From NCBI RefSeq assembly GCF_022965805.1, contig NC_133108.1:45268051-45332050 (forward strand): a stretch of DNA of 64,000 bases, read 5' to 3'. A program made the translations under genes and the position numbers. The notes under the pieces were generated by a model. It searched no databases. It was not told the origin of the DNA and worked only from the letters and a program-made list of their open reading frames with translations. Shown here piece by piece: positions 49,370 through 59,820 of the stretch (position 1 is its first letter; every line of letters begins with the position of its first letter). Origin of the DNA: Primulina eburnea. Taxonomy: Eukaryota; Streptophyta; Magnoliopsida; Lamiales; Gesneriaceae.

Positions 49370-51711
49370 TTTTTTTTAACAATAAACACCGTCGGAAGAG
49401 GGGGGGTTAGGCGGACCCCTACCAATATATATATATAACAAAGATAAGTACAAATAGCACTTAATGAGAGGGGGACTGTGCCTAGACCTGTGCAAAAGGA
49501 TATACAATCACAACATCAAACATAAATAACGACATACTACAACATGGCAACCCGAAATACAACAGAACAAAAAACCAACAAACTAGAGGGTGCCCCAGAA
49601 TACATCAAGCAAAATAAAACAAAAGGACGGGCAAGGAGAACTCTGCAGTGAACGCCCACCACCTAACGCCCAAAAAAGGCGGAAAAGCAAGATCAACCAG
49701 AGTCAGGAGGACGCCCGTAGGGCAAACTCAATTGAAGCGCCTTATTTCGGTAATACCTTCTCAGCCGAGAGCACATACGTCCATGGAGAGGTAAAGATAA
49801 GCACTCCGTCGTAGAAGAAGCCACCACACCTGTCACACCGCCAACACTAGCCGAATGAAATGCCAATGAAGGAAATGGAAGAGAAGTTAGGGTACCCACC
49901 ATAGAATCTTGGACAGCAGGAGCAAGCTCAACCACCAGAACCGGAACAACCACATGAGAAGGAACAAATGCAACAGAAGAAAACACCATATCCGTGGCCT
50001 GAGACGAGAGAGCCGGAGGCGAAACTGCCTGATACGGATAACCTGCCGCAACATTCCCCTCTACCGCGAGCTTACTAAGAAGTGACTTGATCCTTTGGGG
50101 ACTTGGTTTCACAGTACCTGAAGACTCACCAAGGCCTGAATCTGTAGGTAAATCATGGTGTACCTCGTAATAATTCTTTGTAGAAATAGGTCGATTCAGA
50201 TCTTTCCTCAAAACAGGCCGACGTTGTGGACGCTTTGAAACATGCTCGGTAAAATCATTATCATTGGACGTGGGCGGATCAGTAGGAACACACTGTGATG
50301 ACACGGTAGGAACCTGACATAGTGAATTAGAAACAACACCTTAACCATTTGGATGTAGCCTCCGCGGATGAGAAGACTTGCCATTACGAGAGCGAAAATC
50401 AAGTGAATGAGCCAATAACTGGCAATGAGTGCAATAATGGGGAACTTGCTCATAAACCACCTCAAGAACCTGACTATGATCTCCCCACCCAACCCATAAA
50501 TGCTTCGGATGAGCCTGAAGAACATCAATCTCAACACAAACCTGAGAAAAAGAGCCTCTAGAACCCTCATTAGTAATTTCATCAATCTTAACAGGATTAC
50601 CTAAAATTTTAGCAAGTGGATACAAGCTCTGTTTAGCATAAAGATGCAAGGGCAAATCAGGAAACCTGACCCAAACCAAAGCAATAGGAGATCCGCCTCA
50701 AACTTGAATTCAGGAGTCCATTTAGAAAAACGAATAACTACAGATCGAATCGAAACTACAGGCTGAGTCCAAAATTTTAAATAATCCTACTCACAGGAAA
50801 CATTGAAACCATATACCCACGAGGAAGAAAACGAACAGTATGAGAACCCAAAAACCAGTACAAGACAAAGCAGATAAAATATCAGTATTGGGAGTCAAAC
50901 CCCGGTTCCCAGTGATACGCCATAGCAAAGCAAACTTAAATGGAGCAGAGAGGGACGAAATAACCCGATCCGGGAACAAAATACCGGGAATCCCATCATG
51001 AACAGTCGGAGCTACCACTTCTTCCATTGAGTCAACAATGTCTGCAAAAATCTGATTCTGCGAAATCAGAGATGTACGACTCAAGAGTTCCGAAAAGAGA
51101 CTGAAGAAGGACGAGGAATCTTCAAAGAACTGGCAGGAACAGCCGTAGGAGCAACCGGGGCAGCAGTACGCAAAGGATCTGCAACCGAGCAAACTTGGCC
51201 GAGTGGACTCGTTGAGCCGACCGAGTTCACCGGCAAGTCACCGATCGGAGAGCAGCCGAAGGCCGATGACGAGAAGGAGAAGCAGGAACCGGCCATAACA
51301 CTACTAGAACGGGCCGGAACATGGGAGACTCTAACCAAACTCGGAGACGAAGATCGGGGTCTCATGCACTGATACGACACCGGAGCTGACTGGATTCGAA
51401 GAAAACACAGGTGAAGGCACGGTGAATAGAGTAGTCGAAACTTTGACCGATCAATTGGAGGGGCAAACAGACTCCGTTTGAGCTGAAATTTGGACAGTAG
51501 AATCGCCTTTAGATGATGAATCCAATGGTGTATTATTTGTGACCAATATGGTTGAAACTACCGGCGACGTACTGTAGACCGGAATTTGCGGAATTTCAGA
51601 CATCGATTTGGATGAACAAATCACCTCCGATGAAGTTGAAATTTGAGTATGTTGTTCACCTCGACGAGGAATTTCAGATGCACCGGCGAAAATCGATCGG
51701 CCGTGCTTTAA
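49370..51711 (-). mobile_element. LINE T1: ORF2-deleted derivative
   Basis: It starts on the plus strand with eight T (49370-49377), then the family's 3'-terminal block (CACCGTCGGAAGAGG, GGTTAGGCGGACCCCTACC), a 3' untranslated region to about 49690, and then ORF1 directly; the 4-kb ORF2 is missing. The 5' end lies near 51711, about 100 bases short of the T2 5' end. The copy is clearly diverged from T2 (ORF1 only about 55-60 percent similar by eye). Confidence 0.75.
49693..51380 (-). pseudogene. ORF1 of LINE T1
   Basis: Fragments on the minus strand give an N-terminal part (IVDSMEEVVAPTVHDGIPGI, SSLSAPFKFALLWRITGNRG), a DUF4283-type middle (VWVRFPDLPLHLYAKQSLYP, GSRGSFSQVCVEIDVL, LWVGWGDHSQVLEVVYEQVP) with the start of a zinc knuckle (YCTHCQLLAHS), and a diverged C-terminal region. 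They match ORF1 of T2 in order. Several frameshifts break it. ORF1 proteins of this type coat the LINE RNA. Confidence 0.75.
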
Positions 51712-52219
51712 GGTTTGGGGTCTGGGGTATGGGGTTTCGGGTTTTTTAGGGTGGTTTAGGGTTTTTTAGGGTTTAGGGTTGCTTTTTTTTGGTTCTTTTT
51801 TGTTTTTAATTATCTCTTCAGTGTGGGTTTTGGGTTAGGGGTTTAGGGGTTTGGGTTCGGGGTTAGGGGTTTTGGGTCAGGGTCTAGGGTTTTTTTTTTC
51901 GGGTTTAGGGTTCCGGGTTGAGGGTTTCGGGTTTCGGGGTTCGGGGTTTCGGGTTTAGGGTTTAGGGTTTAGGGGTTAGGGGTTAGGGCTTCGGGGTTCG
52001 GGCTTGGGGGTTCGGGGTTCGGGCTTCGGGCTTAGGGCTTAGGGGTTAGGGGTTAGGGTTTAGGGTTTCGGGTTTAGGGTTTCGGGTTTCGGGTTTAGGG
52101 GTTAGGGGTTAGGGGTTTCGGGTTTAGGGTTTTAGGGTTTAGGGTTTAGGGTAGGGTCTGGGGTCTGGGGTCTGGGGTGTAGGGTCTGGGGTCTGGGGTT
52201 TAGGGTTTAGGGTTTAGGG
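51712..52219 (+). repeat. Telomere-type repeat stretch 2, about 0.5 kb with variants
   Basis: Degenerate G-rich repeats all on one strand: TTTAGGG in runs, TTTCGGG, TTAGGGG, TCTGGGG and TTCGGGG. Variants are clustered (TCTGGGG near 52157-52197, TTTCGGG near 51920-52130). A non-repeat gap lies at about 51780-51830. The last units before the LINE poly(T) are perfect TTTAGGG. Confidence 0.9.
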
Positions 52220-52241
52220 TTTTTTTTTTTTTTTTTTTTTT

Positions 52242-53165
52242 AAAGAAAACACCGCCGGAAGCGGGGGGGTTAGGCAGACCCCTACCTGTATATAACATCA
52301 AAACAAAAGTACAACATAAAAACCTAACGAGAGGGGGACTATACCATGACCTCTCGAAAAGCTACCACACAACAAACCTAAAGCATAACACTAGGGTGGC
52401 AAATAAGTGAGCCAAAACATAATCCCTAGGAAAAGCGCATAATACAGATAAACATCAATAAGCAACATGAAATACATGGAAATAAATCGAAACCTATCTA
52501 AGCAGCAGAGATCCGGCTCAGAAGTAGGTGCAAAAGACCACCGATGGTACCCAACTCTGAGCCATGTGCCAGTGTAATGCCAAACTGAATAATACATCCT
52601 AATCCGAGATCAATCTGCTATGCATGATCTAGCAGTCAAAATAGTATGCAGCTGGAAAGTCACCGTGCAAAAACAGTCGAAACACAAAAAAAGGACCATA
52701 ATCCAGCTCAAGTCAGAAATCCAAGCGTGACGGTAACTCTGAAATAAGATGCAACCAATACAGAACATCCAGAGCCACCAAAGCGCTGAGCGAAAGTAGA
52801 AACCATATAAATCCCGACAGGAATGAGGCTCCGGGCCAAAGAGACCACCGAAATAGATCATCCAGAACCACCATAACAATCGGCAAGAGAGCATAAAAGA
52901 GAAAAAAAGGCGGGCAAGGAGAAGCCTGCAGTGAGCGCCTGCCGTAAACCAGGAATGGTCCAAAGAGAAGCACCGATGGAAGAAGTGCTGGGACCCATCC
53001 AAGTCCAAAGGAACATAATATGGAGAGTGCAAGTGTTTGAGCCAACTTGCACATCTCAAATGAGCGATAAAAAACAAACTCCGAGCACAAAAGACCTGCA
53101 AAAAAAATATATACATATACATAGATAAAGAAATAGATCCAAAAGGAAGAAGGGGCTACAAATGG
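52242..53165 (-). other. 3' untranslated region of LINE T2
   Basis: About 920 bases with counterparts in T3 (59841-60757) and, shortened, in T1. The conserved terminal block on the plus strand is a short CACCGCCGG word, a G run, TTAGGCAGACCCCTACC and TATATA. Incidental open frames are present. No RNA structure can be proven by eye. Confidence 0.7.
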
Positions 53166-56100
53166 CTAAGAATATCTGGATCTGAGATAAGGGAGCCCAG
53201 AACGATCCGAACGGGCAAGGATGGAGATGTGGCTGGGTAAAGAAGGACCTAACTCTAAGGTAAACTGCCGAAGGTCATGAGCCCTAGCCGCCAAAGCATC
53301 CGCCACCGAATTACCCTCCCGGTATATATGCGAGATATGAACCATACGCCCCCTCAAGAGAACCAAAATCCTAGACACAATGTGATCCAGCCCCCAACGA
53401 CACTGACGAGAGCGGAGGATCTGAATAGAAATCTGAGAATCAACCTCGATCCAAAGAGGGAAAAAAGAAAGGTCAGAACAAAGGATAAGACCCCTCCAGA
53501 CCGCCCAGAGTTCCGCCCGGATAGTAGACCCAGCTCCAATAAACTCACTGAACGAAAGCAAGACCCGCCCAGAATGATCACGAACGACGCCACCAACCGA
53601 AGAATCCCCAGGATTCCCTCTCGAACTCCCATCCACATTAAGCTTAAAGCAACTGAACGGCGGCCGAAGCCAACGAACAATCGCCGTCCGATGATATCTG
53701 TAAAAGCAAACCGAGATCCCCAGTGATCGCGCCACCTGGAGATAACCCACCCAATGCTTGGGTTTGACAGTACGCGCAGAATGGGCGAGGCGCAGGTAAG
53801 ACAAGATCTGGAACTTCACCGTCTCTCCAGAAATGGAGAGCTGGCGGTGCTTCGCATCATTCCGAGCCGTCCAGAGAAACCACAAGATAATGAAAGGGAG
53901 AAACTCCCTCACATGGCCCCCTGGGGCCCAGACCAGATTCCGCTTCCAGGCACTAAGGAATAACCGGAAATCCTCGGTGTCAGGGATACGAACCCCAAAG
54001 ACAGCACCAAAAAAATGCCAAACAGGACGAGCCACCGGGCTGCGAATAAACACATGCGTGAATGTCTCAGACATATCACAACACTGACAACGAGACGCTA
54101 ACGCAAAGCCACGGCGCTGAAGCACCTCATCAACTGGGAGCCACTGATGCCAAAATCTCCAAAGAAAGAATGACATTGTAGGCCTCAACCAGCTACCCCA
54201 ACAGGGACGATTAAAACCAGAGATCGGGGCGCGCAAACGGATCAACTCCCAAGCGGACTTGACAGAAAAATCACCATCGGAGCTATGGATCCATCGAGCC
54301 GAATCCAACTCTCCCGAAAGAATCGGGACCAACACAATCTGCTCCGCAAAAGAAGGAGCAACAACTGAACAAAGAAGGTCAAAATCCCAGGTTCCCTCCG
54401 AAATAAAATGGGAAACCCGGGCACCACGATCCCCACAGACCTCAGTCTGACTGGACAGGGGAACATCCCTGAACCAACAATCATCCCAAAAAGAAATATC
54501 TCCATGGCCAACACGCCAGCGAATTCCACTCTCCGCACGAGGCCTGATCTGGAGCAGACGCCGCCAAGTGGGAGAGATAAAACCACGAGAAGAAACACAA
54601 GCTGGGTGCGCCAAGAGACAATATTTCCTCATCAAAAATTTGGCCCAGAGGGAAGATCCCTGCCTGAACCGAAACCACAGTTTTATGGAGAAGCTATCCA
54701 CGAGATCTTTCAATCTCCGAAAGCCAAGACCCCCCTCTTCCACGGGGAGGCAAGCCCGAGACCAACGAGCCCAATGCCATTTCTTCTCCGAGGGCCTGGA
54801 CCCCCAAAGAAAGGCATTAAAGGCTCTCTCAAGTTTCTCCATGACAGCCAACGGAGGCTGAACAACCTGAAACAAATATATGGGCATCGAGAGGAGCACG
54901 CTACGAATGAGGGTCATGCGGCTCCCCGGAGAAAGAGTGCGAATCTCCCAACCCTCCAACCGCCTCCTAACAGACTGTAAGAGGGGCTCAAAAAGGGAAC
55001 ACGTCCTATTGCCCCGAAATAAGGGGACACCTAGGTATTTGATCGGCAAGTGACCCTCCGCAAAGCCAGTGATACGCAAGAGTCTAGAGCGAAGGCGTTC
55101 AGAGCATCGCGGAGGTAAAATCAGGGAACTCTTGACAGCATTCACCATCTGTCCCGAACAGTTCTCATAGTGATGCAGAAAATCTAAAAGACGCTGCATC
55201 CCACGAGACCCACCATTGGCAAAAATAATGATATCATCAGCATAGGCCAGGTGGGAAATCAAAAGATCACAACTAGACCGGTACCTAATAGCAGGATGAC
55301 GCAAGTAGAGTCTGTCAAGGCCACGTGAAAGATACTCCGCCCCTAAGATGAAAAGAAGAGGGGACAATGGGTCTCCCTGCCTGAGGCCCCGGGTAGAACC
55401 GAAGAACCCCGAAAGAGAACCATTGATATTAACGGAGAAATGACAATGAGAAATACATGCCGAGACCAACGCCAAAACCTGCTCAGAGAAACCAAAATGG
55501 CGCAAAACAGCAAAAAGGAAAGGCCATTGGACCCGATCATAGGCCTTAGCCATATCCAACTTCAAAATAACATTACCACCACGAGTGGGGAGAGTGAGAC
55601 TATGAGTGAGCTCCTGAGCAAGGAGGATGTTATCAGAAATCATCCGTCCCGGAACAAAACCACTCTGATTCAAAGAAATAAGTCTCTCCGCCACAGCCCG
55701 CAAACGAAAGTACAACAACTTTGAAATGATTTTGTTCGTGACATTACAGAGGCTGATCGGACGATAATCCGACCAGGCCCGAGCACCCTCGACTTTTGGG
55801 ATCAAAGTAATCGTGGTGGCAGTAAAGCTCTGGGGAAGGGGAGAGCCGCTGAAAAAATCTAAAACCGCATCCAACACATCCTGATGAACGATCTCCCAGC
55901 AATGCTGGAAAAACGCCGAAGAGAAGCCATCAGGGCCTGCCACACTGTCAGGAGAAATGGAGAAAACAGTCGCACGCACCTCCTCAAGGGAGGGGGTAGC
56001 AGTAATCCCATAATTCTCCTCATCAGAAATCACCGAAGGAAACCCCGAAAGATCAGGACAATCAAGCACAAAGGGATCCCCAGTGAGTAAGTGCTGAAAA

Positions 56101-57263
56101 AACGAGGCACCCGACTGCTGAATCATATCAGGAGACGTCAGGCAAACCCCATCATCCCATATGCGGAAAATCTTATTAGCCACACGCTTCTTCTTAACCA
56201 AGTTATGAAAGAGTTTGGTGTTCCGCTCACCATCCTCTAGCCAGTTGCATGCAGCTTTTTGTTTCCAAAAATCCGCCTCCATGGCGGTGACACGCGCCAG
56301 ATCCGCATTACGATCGGACAGGGCAGTCCAATTCGAATCAGAAGGATCGACCTCACAAGCAAGCTCTGCGGAACGAACCGCACTCTCAGCCTCGGTGATT
56401 TTATCAAAGATGTTACCAAAAACATCCCGATTCCACCACTTGAGGTGATTTTTAAGACGCTTCAACTTGACAGAAAGACGCGACATGCCAATCAGACTGC
56501 AAGGCAAATTCCAATTAAGCCTAACAGTCTGCAAAAAACCATGGTGCCTAACCCACATACGCTGGAAGCGAAACGAGCTCGGCCCACGGGCAAAAACAGG
56601 AGCGGTAACCAAAAGCGGACAGTGATCCGAGACAGTACGAGCGAGATGTTCAAACCGAATCGAGCTGAAATGATCTCCCCAATCAATAGAAACCAAGACC
56701 CTGTCCAACCGCTTCCAAATGGTCTTATTCGTCCAGGTGAACGAAGACCCCTCAAAACCAGCATCGATCAGGCCAGAATCAAGAATAAAAGTGTTGAACT
56801 CCTCCATGGGTAGCAACCTACCACCACGGGAGCCCAGGCACTCAGATGCATCCCGGACGACATTAAAGTCGCCCCCAACCAGCCAGGGACCCAAAACAGG
56901 CTTAACCAAAAGCAAGGAAGCCCAAAGATCCCTACGCTGAACATAATCACATCTGGCATAGACAAAAGAACAAAAAATCTCTGTCGGTAAGAAGGAGGCA
57001 GAGACTCTGATGTGAAGGAACTGAGCATGATCAAAAACACACTCCGCCCTCACATCAGCAGTAAAAAATACCCAGATATGACCGGAGAGATTAGAGATGA
57101 CTCCAGAAAACCCCAAACGGCGAGTCATGAATCTCGGATCCAGATCAATCATGGGCTCCAAAACAGCCAAAACCTTAATCTGTTTCTCCTTCACAAAGGA
57201 ATGAAGCCTCTGCTGGGACTCCGAACCTCGAAGTCCCCGGATATTCCAGATTAGGCAATTCAT
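53166..57263 (-). CDS. LINE T2 ORF2: endonuclease, reverse transcriptase and RNase H, 1365 residues
   Basis: Uninterrupted frame from MNCLIWNIRGLRG. Residues 1-225 are an APE-type endonuclease with its expected residues (NIRG, VLAVLEP, GGDFNVV near 131, SDHCPLL near 213). RT follows: LIPKVEGARAWSDYRPISL, NQSGFVPGRMISDNILLAQE, LKLDMAKAYDRV, RGLRQGDPLSPLLF, YADD at about 674, IKYLGVPL. A zf-RVT region lies at about 1020-1100 (WHQWLPVDEVLQRR, RCQCCDMSETFTH) and RNase H at about 1205-1345 (LNVDGSS, RAELWAVW, EVDSQ, SVADALAAR; catalytic D, E, D, D present). The protein would nick DNA, prime on it and copy the LINE RNA. Its ATG overlaps the ORF1 stop as ATGA. No missing catalytic residue is seen, so it may be functional. 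Confidence 0.93.
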   Translation of the reverse strand: MNCLIWNIRGLRGSESQQRLHSFVKEKQIKVLAVLEPMIDLDPRFMTRRLGFSGVISNLSGHIWVFFTADVRAECVFDHAQFLHIRVSASFLPTEIFCSFVYARCDYVQRRDLWASLLLVKPVLGPWLVGGDFNVVRDASECLGSRGGRLLPMEEFNTFILDSGLIDAGFEGSSFTWTNKTIWKRLDRVLVSIDWGDHFSSIRFEHLARTVSDHCPLLVTAPVFARGPSSFRFQRMWVRHHGFLQTVRLNWNLPCSLIGMSRLSVKLKRLKNHLKWWNRDVFGNIFDKITEAESAVRSAELACEVDPSDSNWTALSDRNADLARVTAMEADFWKQKAACNWLEDGERNTKLFHNLVKKKRVANKIFRIWDDGVCLTSPDMIQQSGASFFQHLLTGDPFVLDCPDLSGFPSVISDEENYGITATPSLEEVRATVFSISPDSVAGPDGFSSAFFQHCWEIVHQDVLDAVLDFFSGSPLPQSFTATTITLIPKVEGARAWSDYRPISLCNVTNKIISKLLYFRLRAVAERLISLNQSGFVPGRMISDNILLAQELTHSLTLPTRGGNVILKLDMAKAYDRVQWPFLFAVLRHFGFSEQVLALVSACISHCHFSVNINGSLSGFFGSTRGLRQGDPLSPLLFILGAEYLSRGLDRLYLRHPAIRYRSSCDLLISHLAYADDIIIFANGGSRGMQRLLDFLHHYENCSGQMVNAVKSSLILPPRCSERLRSRLLRITGFAEGHLPIKYLGVPLFRGNRTCSLFEPLLQSVRRRLEGWEIRTLSPGSRMTLIRSVLLSMPIYLFQVVQPPLAVMEKLERAFNAFLWGSRPSEKKWHWARWSRACLPVEEGGLGFRRLKDLVDSFSIKLWFRFRQGSSLWAKFLMRKYCLLAHPACVSSRGFISPTWRRLLQIRPRAESGIRWRVGHGDISFWDDCWFRDVPLSSQTEVCGDRGARVSHFISEGTWDFDLLCSVVAPSFAEQIVLVPILSGELDSARWIHSSDGDFSVKSAWELIRLRAPISGFNRPCWGSWLRPTMSFFLWRFWHQWLPVDEVLQRRGFALASRCQCCDMSETFTHVFIRSPVARPVWHFFGAVFGVRIPDTEDFRLFLSAWKRNLVWAPGGHVREFLPFIILWFLWTARNDAKHRQLSISGETVKFQILSYLRLAHSARTVKPKHWVGYLQVARSLGISVCFYRYHRTAIVRWLRPPFSCFKLNVDGSSRGNPGDSSVGGVVRDHSGRVLLSFSEFIGAGSTIRAELWAVWRGLILCSDLSFFPLWIEVDSQISIQILRSRQCRWGLDHIVSRILVLLRGRMVHISHIYREGNSVADALAARAHDLRQFTLELGPSLPSHISILARSDRSGLPYLRSRYS

Positions 57264-59688
57264 GGGGAACGGGTGGAAGAAGGATCCGATCGCTTTTTAC
57301 GCGATCGCCGACCATCATCCTGAGATCTCTTTCTGGGATTGGACATGTCAGTGTCCAGAATACTACACTCTGACCCACAGCTAAATCCAGACACTGAATG
57401 TCGATCGAAATCCTGATCAGGATCATCAGCCGACATGTGACTGGGAATCATCTCAAGAATAGGGGGTCCCTGTCTAGCAATCAACTCGTCCAACATAGAA
57501 GTAGCATCAGCAGGGGATGCAGGAAAGGATGGGACCGAGTGACTGCTATGATTTTCAAGGCAAACCTCCGGGGGGGCAAACACAGTCACCACCTCCGGGC
57601 GTGGAGAGCCAAGGTCATCCACGCAATCCACATAAGGAACATTCTCATCATCCTCAGCCACCGTGACCACAGGACGGTCAGAGATAGGGGCCTCCTGATG
57701 AGAAATCAAACCGACAGAGGTATCAGGAGTATCCTCAACACCACGTAAATCAGCACCCACATCCTCGGTGTGCGGCGCAGAACCAGAATTTTGCCCAACC
57801 AATTCAGCAGCATCAAAACGCTGGGCCTCATCACGCCAGGGGGACAGGACTTCAAAAGCATTAGAAGAAACCACTCCCTGTGGGACAACAGTACCGGGAG
57901 GGGTAACTCCAGTAGGGGGAACTCGACGCACTGGACGCCTCCTCCTCCTCCGTCGGGGACCGAAGCCTATTTCTTGAAGCTGGGGCTGTGGTCCCGTAGG
58001 AAAAGCAAGAGTAACACCCTCCTGGGGTGTCTGGACTGTAGGAGCAACTGTCTGCTGAGGATTAGAAGAAGCCTGATTAGGCCTAGCAGGCCTAGGGTTC
58101 TTCCCATGAGAATAACAGACACTAGTGGAATGTCCCAGCATCTTGCAATCAGTGCAATACGCAGGGATTTTCTCATAGACAACATCAAGAACCTGGGTAT
58201 GGTCGCCCCAACCAACCCAGACCTGCTTAGTGAGAGGATCTAATACATTTATCTCCACACAAACTCGAGCAAAAGAGCCACGAGAAGCATTTGCAGTGTA
58301 GTCGTCCATTTTCACCGGTTTACCCACAAGTTTAGCCAACGCAAAAAGAATGCGTTTGTCAAACAAGTGCAGGGGTAGACCAGGAAAACGAATCCAAACG
58401 GGAGCAATGGGGGATTCCTCTTGTAACTGAAATTCAGGGGTCCACTTTGAAAATCTGATCCCCAGTGGTCCCACCATCATGGTCCCCCGCGTCCAGATAC
58501 GAGCATAGTCCTCTTCACATGAAAGGGAAATAACAAGAAAACCCCGGGGCAAGAATTTTAAATCAAAGGAACGCACTAGTCCCAATTTTCCAAAAGCCGC
58601 AGAAAATCATAGAATTAGGGACTAGTGACCGGTTTCCTGAAATTTTTCCAACCAAAGCATATCTGAAGGGCTCAGACAATGAAGAGATGACCTCAACCGG
58701 GAATCTGATACCCAGCATACCATCCATCAAAGACGGTACATGCATCTCTTCCATCGAATTGAGAACATCATCAAAGCTTTTCTTCACCGAACGAGGGGAC
58801 GGTGGTGATAAAACATCACGAAATGTCACAGGAAAAGAAGCAACAGTATTCGTACCTGAAACGGCCGCCTGAACATGAGAGTTGACTGCAGAGTTGACTC
58901 CATTGAGTTGACCGAGTGACTCGCCCGAGTTGACTGGCGAGTTAACTGCCGGAGTACCACCGTGGACCGGCGACGCAGCGGAGAACTTGAAACCGATGTC
59001 CATTCCACCAGAACCGGGCGGAGGAGGGGAGAAATCGAGAAGAACAGTCGCCGGAAAAAGGTGATGAAATCGGAATTTGGGCATTTCCGATTGCCAAGCT
59101 ATTTGCAGAAATTGAAGGGATGGAAATATTACCCATGACATGGGGAGTAAACGCCATGGAGGAATTAAGAAAAGAAGGAGCGACGCCGGAGGAATTGAGC
59201 AAAGAAGTCGTCGCAATCGGTGAACAGTGACTGAAAATCGTAGATCTAAAATTGCCGTCGCATGCGAACGGCGTTGGGGCTGATACCAGAGGCGAAATGA
59301 TCGTCTGGGAGAGGGGATTCAAGATCGGGGTTCCATTTGCAAAGAGGTTACCTGAGGTGGCCGGAATCTGAAGAAAACCAGACGGCGGCCCGATGAACAG
59401 TGCAGGCGAGGGAGAAAATGAAGATTCCGGCGGCTGTGGTACAAGAAACGATCGCGCAAGGGTACCATTGGAAAGCTTATGAAAAACCGAGTCAGATGAA
59501 GTACAGCCGGTGCCGGGAGGAGCAACATTCGCCGGCGACGAAGAGTGAACAACAGACGGCGCAATTTCGATCGGGAAATTGAAGGGGCTGCCGGAGTCGG
59601 AACGGTCTGAAATTTGAGTATGTTGGTCGGCGAGGGAAGGCGGTTCTAATGGTGGTGGTGGCCGGCCGGGATCCGGCGGCGGAGACAT
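57260..59688 (-). pseudogene. LINE T2 ORF1: RNA-binding protein, two frameshifts
   Basis: Starts MSPPPDPGRPPPPLEPPS (ATG 59688). Frame 1 covers a Pro/Ser-rich N-terminus to about 59040. Frame 2 continues through FSPPPPGSGGMDIGFKFS, SFDDVLNSMEEMHVPSL and SLSEPFRYALVGKISGNRSL to about 58600. Frame 3 (from 58585) holds the DUF4283 core (RIWTRGTMMVGPLGIRFSKW, VWIRFPGLPLHLFDKR, GSFARVCVEINVL), a zinc knuckle YCTDCKMLGHSTSVC (CX2CX4HX4C) and a basic tail ending KKRSDPSSTRSP before TGA. Proteins of this type bind LINE RNA. Each break needs only a one-base change, so recent mutation or assembly error are both possible. Confidence 0.8.
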
Positions 59689-59790
59689 GGCGGCGGTTTG
59701 GGCGTGAATAGTGACTGATTTAGTGTGTTTTTTCTCACCTTGACTGTGTGTTTTTCCAGAGAAAAATTTTTTGGGGGCAAATGGTTTTTT

Positions 59791-59820
59791 GGTTTAGGGT
59801 TTAGGGTTTAGGGTTTAGGG
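59791..59820 (+). repeat. Telomere-type repeat stretch 3
   Basis: GG followed by four perfect TTTAGGG units, lying exactly between the 5' leader of T2 and the 20-base poly(T) of T3. Confidence 0.92.

Larger units (their letters stand above)
52220..59790 (-). mobile_element. LINE T2: full-length telomere-linked L1
   Basis: A 7.5-kb element. Plus-strand order: poly(T) of 22 bases (52220-52241), 3'-terminal block (CACCGCCGGAAGCGG), a 3' untranslated region of about 0.9 kb, ORF2, ORF1, and a 5' leader of about 100 bases ending near 59790. Telomere-type repeats touch both ends. ORF2 is open throughout; ORF1 has two frameshifts. The RNase H domain and DUF4283/zinc-knuckle ORF1 identify a plant L1 with RNase H. 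Confidence 0.9.

Noticed and set aside
53277..54980. Plus-strand frames opposite LINE ORF2 (also 55440-57254 and 60857-63963)
   Set aside because: G+C-rich antisense shadows of the LINE coding sequence; no domain.
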